Source: Pelolinea sp963723145 (lineage in GTDB: Bacteria; Chloroflexota; Anaerolineae; Anaerolineales; Anaerolineaceae). From it: a DNA stretch of 64,000 bases. This document shows, piece by piece, positions 30,191 to 42,021 of the stretch (within the stretch, counting starts at the first letter, position 1; every line of letters starts with the position of its first letter). The notes under the pieces were generated by a model that was given only the letters and a program-made list of their open reading frames with translations, did no database searches and had not been told where the DNA came from. A program made the translations under genes and the position numbers. The stretch covers positions 1-64,000 of the forward strand of contig CAVRPM010000001.1 of assembly GCA_963723145.1 (NCBI GenBank), in the 5' to 3' direction.

Positions 30191-32087
30191 TTACTTTTTT
30201 TCCTGTTGATTGGAACGTTTAAATAAAGATTTTATTCCACCACGGCCATTATTGCCTGTTTTAGTGTTTTTTATTCCTTGATTCTCTTCTATAGGTGAAT
30301 ATTGGTATTCCTGATAATGGTAGCGGCTGAAATAATCCCCCCTGTCACGCGAAATATAGTTCATAACCACACCGATGATTCGCGCATTTGCGCGTCTTAA
30401 TATCTCAACGGTTGCCTTAGTCGCTTCTTTTATTGTCTTTCCTGGCCTGATCACGAGTAAAACAGCGTCAACTTTTGCTGCTAAAACCTGCGCATCGGCA
30501 ACTATTGAAGGCGGGCTGTCAATAACCAAAATATCCATATTGCTCCCCAATTCAGCGAGAATGCGTTCCATTCTGGCAGAGCCTAATAATTCAGCGGGAT
30601 TTGGGGGCAAACTTCCGCTCGTAATAACCGAAAGAGATTCATTTCCTTCAATTTGGTGAATGACATCTTTGATGCTTTGATTTTCGAGCAATAAATCGGT
30701 TAATCCAACGCGATTTTTTAATTTCATTACTCGATGCACATGGGGTCGTCGTAAATCTGCATCTAAAAGCAGAACACGGCGCCCTTTTTGAGCAAAAATA
30801 ACCGCTAAATTTGCCGCAACGGTTGTCTTGCCTGTCTCGGGCTCTGGACTTGTGATAAGGATTGTTTTAATCGGCTTATCGATTGCAGAAAATTCTATAT
30901 TTGTGCGCAGCGAACGGAAGGCTTCTGAGATAGGCGAGCGCGGCTGTTTTGATGCATATAATCCTGTTTCATCAATCTCTTTGCTTTGCATTTCAGCGAT
31001 ATACCCGATCGCAGTTAGACCCATTAATTGCTCTATGTCGTCTTCGGTCTTAACAGTATTATCGAGGGATTCACGCAAAACAATTATCCCAACGGTCAAC
31101 ATCAGTCCCACAATTCCCGCCAGCATTGTGTATATCAATACTCGCGGGCGTATTGGATCCTCCGGCACTTCCGCAGGTTCAATTAGAACAACACTCGGAG
31201 GGTTTTGCATTCCTGCCTGTCGGACTGTCTCCAGGTTGCTCAATACAGATTGATAAAGTTGTTGATAAAGTGACTGGTTTGCGGTTAACAATGCAAGCTG
31301 TGAATTTGCTGTGCTTTTTGCTGAATCTATTTGTGTTCCATAAACCACCAGGTCGGTATAGCTCTGCTTATATAGTGGCAGCTGCATATTCACTTGTTCA
31401 AGCCGCGCTTTCTTTTGAGCCAGTTCATTGCGTTTTTCCTGTGACGCGGGACTTCCAAGTGCGGTGATTTCTGCAGGCAGTGTCTTGGCTTCTTGCTCAA
31501 GCAAAGTAATCTGTTCCTGTAGCCATTGTCCTTGTTCGGAAATTGTCTTAATTGAAGCCTGTTCGATCTGGTTCTGCAAAGACGCGATCTGGGCTTCCAA
31601 TTGTGTTTTTTGCGCTAATAGGCTTTCTTCCATCAATATATAGCGCCCGGATTGAATCTCATCATTCTTCTCAATCAGAACTTCCACCAGCATATTTGCG
31701 ATCGCAGCGGCCAGCTGCGGGCTTGTATGTTCCACCAAAGCTTCGATAATGGTTGTGTCTGGTAATACTTGAGCTTCAACATCTTACATCCTTTAAACCT
31801 ATACCCAGCCGTTCTGCGGCACTTGATAGTACAGCATTCGTCTGCAGCAATTGCAGGTAGGTTTGGGATACCTCGGCGGGATAAGAATAGGAATTAGTAT
31901 CCAGCGACTGGTCTGCCATACCGCCGCGCGTGACCATCACCTTGGTCATAGCCTGATATACCGGTGTTTGCATCTTGCTAAAGCCAAATCCCGCTGCTGC
32001 CCCCAGCAAAAGCCCTAATATCAGCAGCCAAGCCCATCGTTTGAGCAATAACCAATATTTTTTCAAATCAATTGTGGTTTCTTCCAT
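30191..32087 (-). CDS. wzc: Wzc-type polysaccharide co-polymerase and bacterial tyrosine kinase (one frame break)
   Basis: About 630 residues across a break near 31775. The N-terminal Wzz part starts MEETTIDLKKYWLLLKRW, has TM1 at about residues 19-36, and continues with DVEAQVLPDTTIIEAL in the shifted frame. Long coiled coils follow, then PEDPIRPR before TM2, the usual Wzz proline region. The C-terminal BY-kinase has Walker A (PEPETGKTT), Walker A' (LLLDADLRRP), Walker B (ILVIDSPP) and a tyrosine-rich tail (YFSRYHYQEYQY) as autophosphorylation site. Such proteins set polymer length and couple synthesis to export by cycles of Tyr phosphorylation. The matching phosphatase is encoded three genes downstream. 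Confidence 0.92.
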
Positions 32088-32149
32088 GGGCTGTCCTTCA
32101 ATCCTTCTGTTACAAGATTATAAATCAATCCTCTTGCATTTTCACACCT

Positions 32150-33631
32150 TCAATATGCGCCCTGTCTTGACACTACTACAGAGATTGTTCGAACCAGAAT
32201 GTAAATATCCAGCCAGACTGACCAGTTGCGAATGTAATACTCGTCCAGCCGGGCTCTTTCCTTAAAACTGGTGGTGTTGCGCCCGCGGATCTGCCACATA
32301 CCTGTCATTCCCGGGCGGACACGATGATAAAGGCGAGTTCCTTCACCATATATTTCCTGCTGTTCCGGAAAATATGGTCGTGGGCCAACCACGCTCATTT
32401 CGCCTTTGACCACATTAATGAGTTGCGGCACCTCATCCAGGCTGAATTTTCTCAGGAATTTGCCAACTCTGGTAATACGCGGATCGTTTTTCAGTTTTTG
32501 GGTCGTTTCCCATTCCGCCCGCAAATCCGGATTGGAATCTAAAAGCGCTTGAAGCACTTTATCGGCATCTTTCTTCATTGTCCTGAATTTCCACATTTCA
32601 AAGACCTTTCCAGCACGCCCCACCCGTCTTTGTTTATAGAAAATTCCACCAGGTGAATCCAGAGAAATTAGAACCATAATTAGTATAAGAAAGGGTGCAG
32701 AAAGAAAACCAAAGAAAAATGTTAAAGCCAGATCAATAAAACGCTTTAGAAAATTCGGTCCTTTGTTTAGAAGAGTTTGGCGAACTTCCAAACCCAGAAA
32801 TCCATCCAGATCAATGGCAGTGATGCCCATGCTGCCCACCCAGCCTAAAGAAGATATTACAATCAATTTCGGAATATATTTTTCTCCCTGCCGGCGGTAA
32901 TAACCAAACCGTTGTTCAGTTATTATGCGTTTCTGCATGGCTGCCGACATTTCTGTGATTACAAGGATTATTGTACGGATTTTTGACTGGTTGATGGTAA
33001 CCAGCGGGGTCTCTTCATATTCAGCAAAGCCATCAACTGTGAAAACCGGGCGCATGCCCAATCGTGAATGTTCATTCAGAAATTTTACAATTTGCTGCCC
33101 CTCATGACCTGTGCCAACCACTGCCACAGGCTCACCCCAGAAGCCCTGTTTCCTGCCAATAATTCTCGTCAGCCAGCGGCTTACCTGCACCAATACCAGC
33201 GCGAATGCCCAGGCTATCACGAGAATAAAACGTGAATAATTCACAGTAGTTTGCTGAAAAAATGTCAATGCAATTAACATTAGAAAAACACTGGTGGTGG
33301 CATTAACAATTAGTTCCATTTCATGAACCGGGCTTAATCCCACCCCCGGGTAAAGATTGTTCCAGGCGTAAACCAGCAAGAAGAACACCAGGATTGGGAA
33401 GATATTCCAGAATTGCGGAAAAGTGAAATCCCCCACCAGGCGAATTCGCAGCCAAACCGCAATGCCATAAGCCAGAATTAAGCTGGCTATATCGCTCAGC
33501 ATCAGCGCGAATATCATATACTCTCTCGCGTGAAGGAGGTTAGCAGGCAAAGGTGGAATTATTGTAGTCGGTTGATTATTATTCCTTTTCCTTCGGTCGA
33601 CGGCTATACCTTTCCTTCTATTTTCTTTCAA
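32150..33631 (-). CDS. Initiating sugar-phosphate transferase (WbaP/EpsE-like polyprenyl-phosphate PGT)
   Basis: The 493-residue intact protein starts at a TTG with GAGGGG just upstream. The first 160 residues carry about four transmembrane helices. A Rossmann-like CoA-binding_3 region follows (VVGTGHEGQQIV), then the membrane-associated bacterial sugar transferase domain. Motifs there are YKQRRVGRAGKVFEMWKFRTM, KFSLDEVPQLINVVKGEMSVVGPRP and RPGMTGMWQIRGR. The enzyme moves a hexose-1-phosphate from a nucleotide sugar to undecaprenyl phosphate and so starts repeat-unit assembly. The sugar cannot be told from the sequence. It sits just upstream of the Wzc gene in the transcription direction. 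Confidence 0.92.
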   Translation of the reverse strand: MKENRRKGIAVDRRKRNNNQPTTIIPPLPANLLHAREYMIFALMLSDIASLILAYGIAVWLRIRLVGDFTFPQFWNIFPILVFFLLVYAWNNLYPGVGLSPVHEMELIVNATTSVFLMLIALTFFQQTTVNYSRFILVIAWAFALVLVQVSRWLTRIIGRKQGFWGEPVAVVGTGHEGQQIVKFLNEHSRLGMRPVFTVDGFAEYEETPLVTINQSKIRTIILVITEMSAAMQKRIITEQRFGYYRRQGEKYIPKLIVISSLGWVGSMGITAIDLDGFLGLEVRQTLLNKGPNFLKRFIDLALTFFFGFLSAPFLILIMVLISLDSPGGIFYKQRRVGRAGKVFEMWKFRTMKKDADKVLQALLDSNPDLRAEWETTQKLKNDPRITRVGKFLRKFSLDEVPQLINVVKGEMSVVGPRPYFPEQQEIYGEGTRLYHRVRPGMTGMWQIRGRNTTSFKERARLDEYYIRNWSVWLDIYILVRTISVVVSRQGAY

Positions 33632-34125
33632 TTACCCCTCCAAGGATTCATTTTCTCCTTCAAGTTTACTTCTTTAAAAGCAATGAAAAACCATCTTAAA
33701 ATATAATGATCTTCACCTTATTAATGCAACTTTTATTCCATGTCGTCACTCTGATTTGTTCAAGGAACAAATAATAAAGGAATAAACAGTTTTTAAAAGT
33801 TACCTTTCCCTTGAGCGTATATGTCCTTGAATAAGCCTGAACAACCCTTCAAATTCGGAATTCTGCATCCAAAACGACATAAAAACATTTTACTTTAGTA
33901 AGGGTAACTGAGATTAGTTATCATAGACTCTCTCATTTCGATGCGAGACAGCATGGAAAGAGATTTGATTCCGGAATTAAAAAAACGATCTAAACTTATT
34001 TTTTGAATGAGAATATATAGCCTGCTGCAGAAAAGTCAAACAAAATGGAAAGTTCTTCAAGCTCTAAAATAGGGAAACCATAACCTATATATTATATTCT
34101 GGTTTGATAATTAATTTAAAAAATT
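33632..34125. other. Intergenic region inside the polysaccharide locus
   Basis: About 490 bp upstream of the WbaP-like gene and downstream of a GT4 gene, AT-rich. No open frame of note. It is a reasonable place for an internal promoter serving the WbaP-Wzc-LysM-phosphatase block, but I could not identify the boxes. Confidence 0.45.
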
Positions 34126-35314
34126 TCAACCCCATATTCCTTGATACATTTCCAATAAATATTTTTTCTGGTGGTCCCAGGCTAAATAGTCTAAGAATCT
34201 TTTCCTACCGAAAACCCCCATTTCTTTTCTCTTTTCTGGCTGTTCAAGTAATTCAAGGATTTTTAAAGCAAAATCTTGAATATCATTTGCTTTGGCATAA
34301 ACTGCAGCTGCGCCTGCCGATACTCTGGCTTCAATTAAATCAAAACATACCATTGCTTTTTCTAAAGCCATATATTCTATAATCTTATTCATTGTGCTGA
34401 CATCATTCAGCGGGTCCTTAGGATCTGGGGCTACACCCAAGTCTGCTGTTGATATGATCTCTTTTACATCCTGATCGGGGATGCGTCCGGTAAATTCAAC
34501 CACCTGATCTAGGTCGAGCCGGGTGCATATCTTTCTTAGTTTTGATTGCAAATCACCACTGCCAATTAATGTAAAGTGAATATCCGTACGTTTCAACGAG
34601 TGAACGATAAAGTCAATGGAATCCAGCAAATACTCTATTCCATCGTTAGGGCCCATTACTCCCAGGTAACTTACCAGGTATTTTTTTCCTCTCCTCAACA
34701 TTGCATTAGCCGGTACAGGTTTAAAATCCTCAATCTTGGGTGCACTCCTAACGACAACTACCTTATCAGGATTAACACCTCCCCGATGGATGGCGACTTG
34801 CCGGTATGATTCGTTAGTTGAAATGACCCGATCGGCAATTTTGAATGTTAGTTTTTCAGCCCAGATTGAAGGTGTATAGGTGATTTTATGCTTCCACCCT
34901 TTCCACCTTGAATCACAAATCTCAGGCATTAAATCATGGTGGTCAAATATAAACATTTTTCCAAAGTATTTTAAAAAAACCCCCAATGAGAAAGAAGAAA
35001 TCCGGTGGATTTGCGCTTTGAATAACATCGAAGCCATCTCGAAAGAATACAACAAAAGTCAATAAGAAAGTAACAGGAAAAGCTATAGCATATTCCAGGA
35101 AATGACCAAATACACTTTCCAGGGATGGAAGGGGGTAGCGGTAAATACTAATATTTTGAATCTTTTCAAAATAAAGGGTGTATTTTCCTTTTGGACAAAT
35201 AACACTGACATGGTATCCTGCCTCTTCAAGCGTCACAGCTTCCATCCAAACCCGCCGGTCAAGGGGAACAGGTAAGTTTTCTACCAATATCAAAATTTTT
35301 TTTATTTTCGCCAT
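34126..35314 (-). CDS. Glycosyltransferase family 4 (one frame break)
   Basis: About 395 residues in two frames joined near 34975, where A7 and C5 homopolymers lie side by side. The start MAKIKKILILVENLPVPLDRRVW at 35314 has AGGAG 8 bases upstream. The N-terminal half has the glycine-poor GT-B opening seen in WbuB-like enzymes. The C-terminal half has VVVRSAPKIEDF, VSYLGVMGPNDGIEYLL, and a donor-site region (DPLNDVSTMNKIIEYMA) in place of the usual E-x7-E. GT4 enzymes transfer a sugar from a nucleotide donor to the lipid-linked chain with retention. Donor and acceptor are unknown. Confidence 0.87.
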
Positions 35315-35339
35315 TAAATTCTCCTGGTAGATAAAAATA

Positions 35340-36655
35340 TCACCATCCAATCCCCCGGTAATTTACCTTGAGATTTGGGAGCGGATCAAAAATTCTGACG
35401 AGGTCAATAATCAATTGCTCAGGTTTCAATTGTTGGAGAATATTTGAAAATGATTTTTCGCCATTGGCGATCACAATGGCTTCACTATTTAACAAAACCT
35501 CCTCCATCGAATTGCATAGCAAAGTTGAGATATGAGGAATTTCTTTTTCTATATAAGCTTTATTAGCCCCTGTCAACCTTGCCAGGGATACATACTGATC
35601 GAATATTTTTATCTGATAACCTTTCCCAATTAATCTTTCAATCAGTTCTACCTGGGCGCTGCTTCTGAGGTCATCCGTTCCCTCCTTGAAGGATAGTCCT
35701 AAAAAGCCGATTTTCTTTTTTTTCGTTTGTAAAACCATATTCATAGCAGTTTGAATTTGAACTTCATTACTGGGCAAAATGGCCTGAAGTATTGGTAGTT
35801 CAAGATTATTTCTCCGTCCCATATAAAGCAAACCTTTGACATCTTTAGGCAGGCAGGAACCCCCAAAAGCAAAACCGGGTTTTAAATAAACTGGCGATAT
35901 ACTTAACTTTTTATCATTACAAAAAACATCCATCACATGGTGGCTGTCAATTTCATATTGTTTGCAGATATTCCCTATTTCGTTCGCAAATGTAATTTTT
36001 AAGGCATGATATGCGTTGCTGACCATCTTAATCATTTCTGCTACTTTTATTTCCGTTCTTATGAGCGGAGCAGGTAGACTTTGATAAATACTGGCGACCA
36101 TTTCATAACATCGTTCGTCATCTGTACCTATCACCGTCTGTGGCGGATTGTAAAAATCATTAATTGAAGACCCTTCTCTTAAAAACTCTGGATTAAACAT
36201 ACTCCAAAATCTACTCCTGCTTTTTTACAGCTTATCTTTTCAATTAGTGGAATTAGTATTCCTTCTGTGGTTCCAGGCATCACGGTACTACGTATAACAA
36301 TGATCGGATAATTCCCCATCAGGTGCAATGTCTCCCCAATTTTTTGGCAAGTCTCTTGAATTGCTGTTAAGGAAAGGCTACCATCCTCCTCACTTGGTGT
36401 ACCTACGCTAATAAGGACCATATCTGCGCCAGAAATTGCCTCAAGAATTTCAGTCGTGGCGAATAATCTTCCTGCAGAAACCATTTTTTTAATAAGATCA
36501 TCAATTTTTTCTTCAACTATTGGGCTTTTTCCTCTAGTAATGATTCCAACTTTATTAGTGTTGATATCAATACCAGTAACTTCATGTCCCAATTCTGCGA
36601 GGCATGCTGCCGAAACGGTACCAACATATCCCAAACCAAAAATACATATCTTCAT
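35340..36655 (-). CDS. algD: AlgD-like GDP-mannose (or UDP-glucose) 6-dehydrogenase (one frame break)
   Basis: About 438 residues joined across a break near 36195 (VDFGVC continuing as FNPEFLREGSSINDF). The Rossmann NAD motif is FGLGYVGTVSAACLAELGHE. The catalytic Cys lies in PGFAFGGSCLPKD. The C-terminal domain (GKGYQIKIFDQYVSLARLTGANKAYIE) looks closer to GDP-mannose dehydrogenase AlgD than to UDP-glucose dehydrogenase, but this is judged by eye. The enzyme oxidises the 6-hydroxyl of a nucleotide hexose to the uronic acid with two NAD+. AGGGAGG lies well placed before the ATG. It follows AsnB in the operon, and together they could give an amidated uronic acid. Confidence 0.83.
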
Positions 36656-38545
36656 ATCGAAACCTCCCTGAAATGTTTGTTCGAAATAAATTGTTCATGC
36701 CATAATTCAAATGTCAAAAGACTGAATAATTGGCGTTTATTGTCTTGTCGGCCGTTTTCGTGATCAGTAATTAACCAATTAATCGCTGCAGTGTTAAAAG
36801 TAAAAACTACTTGCAGATCCAGGTGCAAGCAGACGCTCACTAATATATTTTCGTAGATCCTGCCTGAACCATTGGTCAACAGGTGTAAGAAATCCAATTT
36901 TTTTACGTTGGATAATTTCTGGTGAGATCCATGCAGTCATTGCTCGTTTAAGGATATATTTTTGATTCCATCCGCAATTTTTAAATTGTTTGGCATACAT
37001 TCAACAAGTCTCATAAGCTCCAGGTCTAAAAATGGAACACGAGCTTCCAAAGAAACCGCCATCGACATTTTGTCACCGGACATTAAAAGATTATCAGGAA
37101 GTGAAAAACGGGCATCAATATATGTCATCTGGCTTAAACCGTCGAGCTGTATAACATCTTTCTGCCAATACTTGATAAATTCTGAGGCATGCCTGTTATC
37201 CGAATTGGCTATTCCTGTATGGTATAAACGCTGCCTTTGATCCACATCAAAAATCGTATAGACTTGTGCAAGTCTTTCCGAAGGATCAGTATTTCCCAAT
37301 AGACCGGACCGCACGTTTTATTCTTTCATTTCGGGGTAAGCTCTCTACTAGAGGTGCTATTACATTTTGCCTTAAACTGGATGGGATTCTTCGATACCAA
37401 CTACCGTAATATTCTCCCAGGTGCCTCTTGTAACCAGCAAATGGTTCATCCGCACCCTGTCCGGTCAGCACAACCTTCACATGCTCACGCGCAAGTTTGC
37501 ATATCCAATAAAAAGCAAGGGTCGAAGCTGTCGCAATGGGTTCTTCAAGATACCATAATGATTGTGGTAAAAACCGGGCATATTCCTCAGCATTGATCAC
37601 AGCTTCGTGATGCTGGCTACCAATTAGTTCCGCACTGCGTCGGGCAGCAGAAAGTTCATTCTGCTCAAATTTTCCAGCAAATCCAACAGTAAACGTATGG
37701 ATTGGCTGACCGGTAAACCGCTGCATGAGGGTGGCAATAGTTGCTGAATCTACTCCGCCGCTAAGCATTACTCCCACTGGCACATCGGCTACCATTTGGC
37801 GATGAACTGCAGCCTCAATTTCAGCTCGGAGCGAGACCAACCACTCATTTTGTGATTTGACTTGCAACCCATCCACTTTATAAGCATATCGTTTAAGGAT
37901 TAAACCATCAGGTGTGACCCTAAGAAAATGGCCTGGGGGTAATTTGCTTATTCCAGAAAAGAGTGTATAAGGTGAAGGTACAAAAGAAAAAATCAGGAAA
38001 TCATTTAGAGATGCCAAATCTACATTCCGTTCAACAGCTGGGTCAGCAAGGATTGCTTTAATCTCCGAGCCAAATAAGAGCCTCCCATTTTGTTCTTTAT
38101 AATATAGAGGTTTGATCCCGAAAACGTCGCGCGCCAGAATCAATTCTTGTTTGGATGAATCCCAAATAGCAAAGCCAAACATTCCGTTAAGTTTTCCGAT
38201 GGCTTCTAGACCCCATTCTTCATAGGCGTGAATGATGATTTCTGTATCGGATCTGGTTTGAAAAACATGATTGCGCGCCTCCAACTCCCGTCGAAGTTCT
38301 TTAAAGTTATAGATTTCCCCATTGAACACAATCCAAATCGTACCGTTTTCATTGCACATCGGTTGGTGGCCGCCAGCCAGATCAATTATGCTCAATCTTC
38401 GCATTCCTAATCCAATTGCCCCCTCTACATAGTACCCATCATCATCAGGCCCACGATGAATGATTTGGTCAGCCATCGCTCTGATCAATTTTTTATCTAC
38501 AAATTCCCTCTTTTTATAATTATAGATACCACAAATCCCACACAT
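36652..38545 (-). CDS. asnB: Asparagine synthase-type glutamine amidotransferase (frame breaks)
   Basis: About 630 residues, the normal AsnB size. The N-terminal nucleophile Cys2 is in MCGICGIYN, with HRGPDDDGYY and VFNGEIYNF of the glutaminase domain. The synthetase domain has the ATP-PPi loop LSGGVDSATIA and VLTGQGADEPFAGY. Breaks near 37300 and 36960 lead into LLGNTDPSERLAQVY and KYILKRAMTAWI, and a further break near 36800-36900 leads to FELWHEQF at the C-terminus. Inside polysaccharide loci such enzymes often amidate uronic acids or other carboxylates rather than make asparagine. The AlgD-like dehydrogenase next door supports that reading. It starts 3 bp after the stop of the upstream gene, so translation is coupled. 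Confidence 0.88.
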
Positions 38546-38548
38546 AAG

Positions 38549-39770
38549 TTATTTAACCATTATTAAAATATAGTTGATTAGAGATCGAAATAGTTGAGAT
38601 TGTGCCCAACGATGATAAGGAATAGTATTTTTTCCTATCCAAAGTTTTCGAGTACAAAAATGACCGTCCTTTAGTACCCAGTTTTCTAAAATATCATTTA
38701 CCAAAGTATTCATTATTTTCTGGGCATCTTTATCTGTCTCACATAGCAATAAACAAAGGTTAATTCCTTCAGCATAATCATATAATTCTTGAGTTATGAA
38801 GGATAATCGTTGTTTCTTTGCAAAGGGAATTGGCAGACCTTCGAAAGTTAATAGATGCTTTTTATAAAATTCAAATCCTTTTTCTATCGCTGCATAAAAA
38901 TCTGGATCTTGAATAAAGTTCCAAGATTTGTAAAGGTTTTTTAATACAAAACAGGTATGAAAATTATCAATAAATTCATCCTTACCATCCATCGCATAAA
39001 ACCAGGATCCATCATCCTGTTGGCTATTAAGTACAAAATTAAAGATTTCTTCGCCCCAAAGCTAGCCATTTCTGATTATGGAATCGATACCCTGCAGAGG
39101 TGAGTAAAAAACCTCGGTAAGCGCTTGCATTGACGACCCTGCGTTGATCGTTAGGTGTGTATGAGCAAGCCTCAATTTCGGGGGAAATTTCTGTCCCGGA
39201 AAAGTGATTTGCCGCAAATTGCGCAATTGACTCCATGATATTAACAGATTCTGGATTATTCGAAGTCTCAAAACCAATTTCGAAAGCCTCATAAGCATAA
39301 GGAATCGTCGTTATCAATGGAGTATCCATTTTAAATGTCCCAAAACAGGTTACCCAATCAAAAGGATATCCCCAGGAATAATCCACGAAATCTTTACATT
39401 TCTCATTAACAAAGGCTTTTAAAAAAGAATGTCCTTTTGCCAGCCAATTTTCATTCGCGTCGACTTTATAAAGGTTAAAGAAAGCCATGGCGTAGTGGGC
39501 ATCAGCAATGGGAAAACGTGTTCTGCGCCTGACTAAAGATCTGGTTCTGGGAAGTAGAGTGTCAAGAATGACAATCGGCGCAACAAGAATTCTTCCCCAT
39601 AAACCACCTTTGTAATATGAGGCTTTAGAAATTTGGCCGAACTTCCATGCCCAAAAATCATATTGATCTTGAGAAATTGGACCATAATGATCCAACCAGG
39701 CGGTAAAACCATATATTGCCTGCCGAATTTGATCAACATAGATATTATTTAATTTAAATTCAGCATCCAT
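38549..39770 (-). CDS. Putative alpha/alpha-toroid protein of the polysaccharide locus (frame break)
   Basis: About 407 residues in two frames joined near 39050 (QKWLALGRR, then FGEEIFNFVLNSQQDDGSWFYAMDG). I do not recognise a named family. Helical hairpins, aromatic residues and the DDGSWFYA motif resemble six-hairpin or terpene-cyclase-like toroids, which in these loci may be lyases, epimerases or hydrolases. Neither a signal peptide nor a membrane helix is visible, so it is probably cytosolic. Conserved-looking acidic/aromatic spots include DYSWGYPFDWV and FIDNFHTCFVLKNL. It is directly coupled to AsnB (3 bp), suggesting a joint role in sugar modification. Confidence 0.6.
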
Positions 39771-40596
39771 ATTTTTTATTTATATAACCAATTTATTTAT
39801 TAAATAATTATGTTCAAATAATAAAAACAAATTGTTTTTTGTTTGATAGTGGTGTATGTCTTATTATTGACTCTAATAATACCTTGAGATTATTGATTTA
39901 ATCGAGAATTTTTTTTTATTTGACTCAATTGTCAATTTTTCCAACTTTTCTTGATTTCTATTCAACTTTGCTCTCTTTAAGCACATCAATTGCCATTGAG
40001 CATAGATTATTTAGAACGAAAACTGGATAATCTTTGTAGAGAAACTTGGTTGTTATATTATCACTTATAAAAGAGGAGACTTCGAAGATTTTTTTCTTGC
40101 ATTCCACAAGGCTAAAAATACTTCTATCCCTTAAGAACTAAAAGAAAAACCACAAAAATATAGCTGGATTAAATCCTCATATGAAAATTGCCTGCTCAAA
40201 TTGTAATTTGAGAAAAAAATTCTAAATAAAAGTAGGAATTCTTAAAAATGTAAGGTATTTATTTCTGGCACTATCTTTGAAGCATCAGAAATTATCAAGG
40301 AAGTATCTCTCTAAGAAATAAGCCAAATAAATCAAACTCTCACCAATCAAGTTGTAGTTTTCCTTTATGTGTCTTCGTCAAACTAAACAGATTGAATCCT
40401 TAAGTTGCCTTTACCTAGGCTGACTCGATATCTGAAGAGGTTTGTTTAGTCACTTAAATCCGAAATTAAACACCCAAAAAGATTTAGTATCCTTGTTCTG
40501 ACTAAGATAACCTTATTCTATTCCGCGGTTAGCATTGATGCTAAATACCAAGTTGAGCAGTAATGAACGAATTGCGATTAATTAATACAAAGAAAT
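39771..40596. other. Long AT-rich non-coding stretch
   Basis: About 825 bp with no open frame of interest on either strand. It is strongly AT-rich with scattered short inverted repeats such as AAACAAATTG/TTTTTTGTTTG near 39825-39845. No gene remnant was recognised. It separates the toroid/AsnB/AlgD block from the membrane transferase gene. Confidence 0.5.
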
Positions 40597-42006
40597 TTAT
40601 CTCAGGTTGTGTGTTTTATCTTTTGAAAGAATGATTTTTTCATAAAGATAGCTGTATCCGATTCCTGTAAATACAAGATAGAAAGGGATTGCTGGAAGCC
40701 TGAAACGAGAATAACCCTGTGATCCTGTTAGTAATATAAAGTAAACAGCGATCATTAATATCAACAGGAGTACCGGTTTATCATAATCTCGCCTCCAAGA
40801 TGGAATAAGCCCTATTATTGCCCCAAAGTATGTCACAAATAAATTCATCACAAGAAGTCCAAATACAATTAACAATCCTATAGCCCCTGGTTGTTGGAGA
40901 TAGACCTTTGCCAGGTCAATAATATTAGGAAATGCCTTAACATCAAAATCTACCGCTGGCAGCCGTAGGTAATCAGCAAATAGTTTTGCATTTCGGCTGA
41001 AAAGAGTATTAAACACTCCCAGAAAATAGCTTTTTCCAAATGCAATAGGATCATTGCTAATATATCCGACAGCAAGTTTTTGCCAGTAGGGTCCTTTTTG
41101 GAAAGCATTGAGGTCTTGAGGGTTCAAACCATCAGCTTCCATCATACCTTCAGCTTCTATATAGAGCGATTTGCGCACATCTACGATATCCTCATCATTC
41201 ATGCCTTTTTTCATAGGCGCAACATCTTCAAGCAAATTAGCAGCACTAGCAGAGGAATAGGAAAGATAACCAAAGGTATGATAGTTACGGATGAACCAGG
41301 GGAATAGTGTGAGGCTGAAAATTAGCGAACTTAATAGCGCGTAAGATAGAGCAATTTTAAGATGCTTCCAGTATGCAAGAAAGTAGAAAACAATAAAACA
41401 GGCGATGATGAACATCGAGATCGGCCTTGTCAGGGTAGCAAGTCCAAGGAAAAAACTGCACAATCCATAATTCAATAACGTCTTCTTAAAGTTTTCATTA
41501 TGGCGAGCCAGACTGAAAAACCAAAATCCAGCGACCAGAAAGAATACAAAAAATGAATCACTGTAGAGATTCGTTGAGGAGTAGAGTGTCAGGAAAGGGT
41601 CAAGGGCATATAGAGTCGCAGCGATAAACGCAACCCTACGATTAAACAATCGAGTGAGTGACAGCAGCAGTAGAAAGCATGATAATGTGTCCAGGGAAAT
41701 TTGAAACAAAAGAACAATCCAGGGCTTATATCCAAACAGGGTATAAATTGCGGCAATGAACATTGGGTAGAGAGGCGTTCGCAGAGCGTCTGGTTTCTCT
41801 GAAATGCTGTATGCGAAACGATGGTCTTCAACAAGACTTATAGCGAGTTTGTGATAGCCCACAGCATCGCCCATCAGCACAAGACGCGATTCTATTTCCG
41901 GAATCCAGGGTTGGAGAACACCAAACAGGATCAATCTCAGACCAAAGCACACTGCGAGGAGAATTGCCACATATTTTATCTTGAATAATTTAGAATCAGC
42001 AGCCAC
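40597..42006 (-). CDS. GT39-like membrane glycosyltransferase (GT-C fold)
   Basis: About 469 residues from a GTG at 42004-42006, which has GGAGG 5 bases upstream; an ATG at 42021 lacks a ribosome-binding site but is in frame. The protein has about eleven to twelve hydrophobic segments. The first extracytoplasmic loop contains GDAVGYHKLA and KPDALRTPLYPMFIA, the acidic-loop layout of dolichyl-P-mannose mannosyltransferase/ArnT-type (PMT_2) enzymes that use polyprenyl-phosphate sugars. A polar loop near residues 240-300 is probably outside. It likely adds a sugar outside the membrane to a polymer, lipid or protein. The frame is intact. Confidence 0.75.
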   Translation of the reverse strand: MAADSKLFKIKYVAILLAVCFGLRLILFGVLQPWIPEIESRLVLMGDAVGYHKLAISLVEDHRFAYSISEKPDALRTPLYPMFIAAIYTLFGYKPWIVLLFQISLDTLSCFLLLLSLTRLFNRRVAFIAATLYALDPFLTLYSSTNLYSDSFFVFFLVAGFWFFSLARHNENFKKTLLNYGLCSFFLGLATLTRPISMFIIACFIVFYFLAYWKHLKIALSYALLSSLIFSLTLFPWFIRNYHTFGYLSYSSASAANLLEDVAPMKKGMNDEDIVDVRKSLYIEAEGMMEADGLNPQDLNAFQKGPYWQKLAVGYISNDPIAFGKSYFLGVFNTLFSRNAKLFADYLRLPAVDFDVKAFPNIIDLAKVYLQQPGAIGLLIVFGLLVMNLFVTYFGAIIGLIPSWRRDYDKPVLLLILMIAVYFILLTGSQGYSRFRLPAIPFYLVFTGIGYSYLYEKIILSKDKTHNLR

Positions 42007-42021
42007 ATCATCCTCCGGCAT

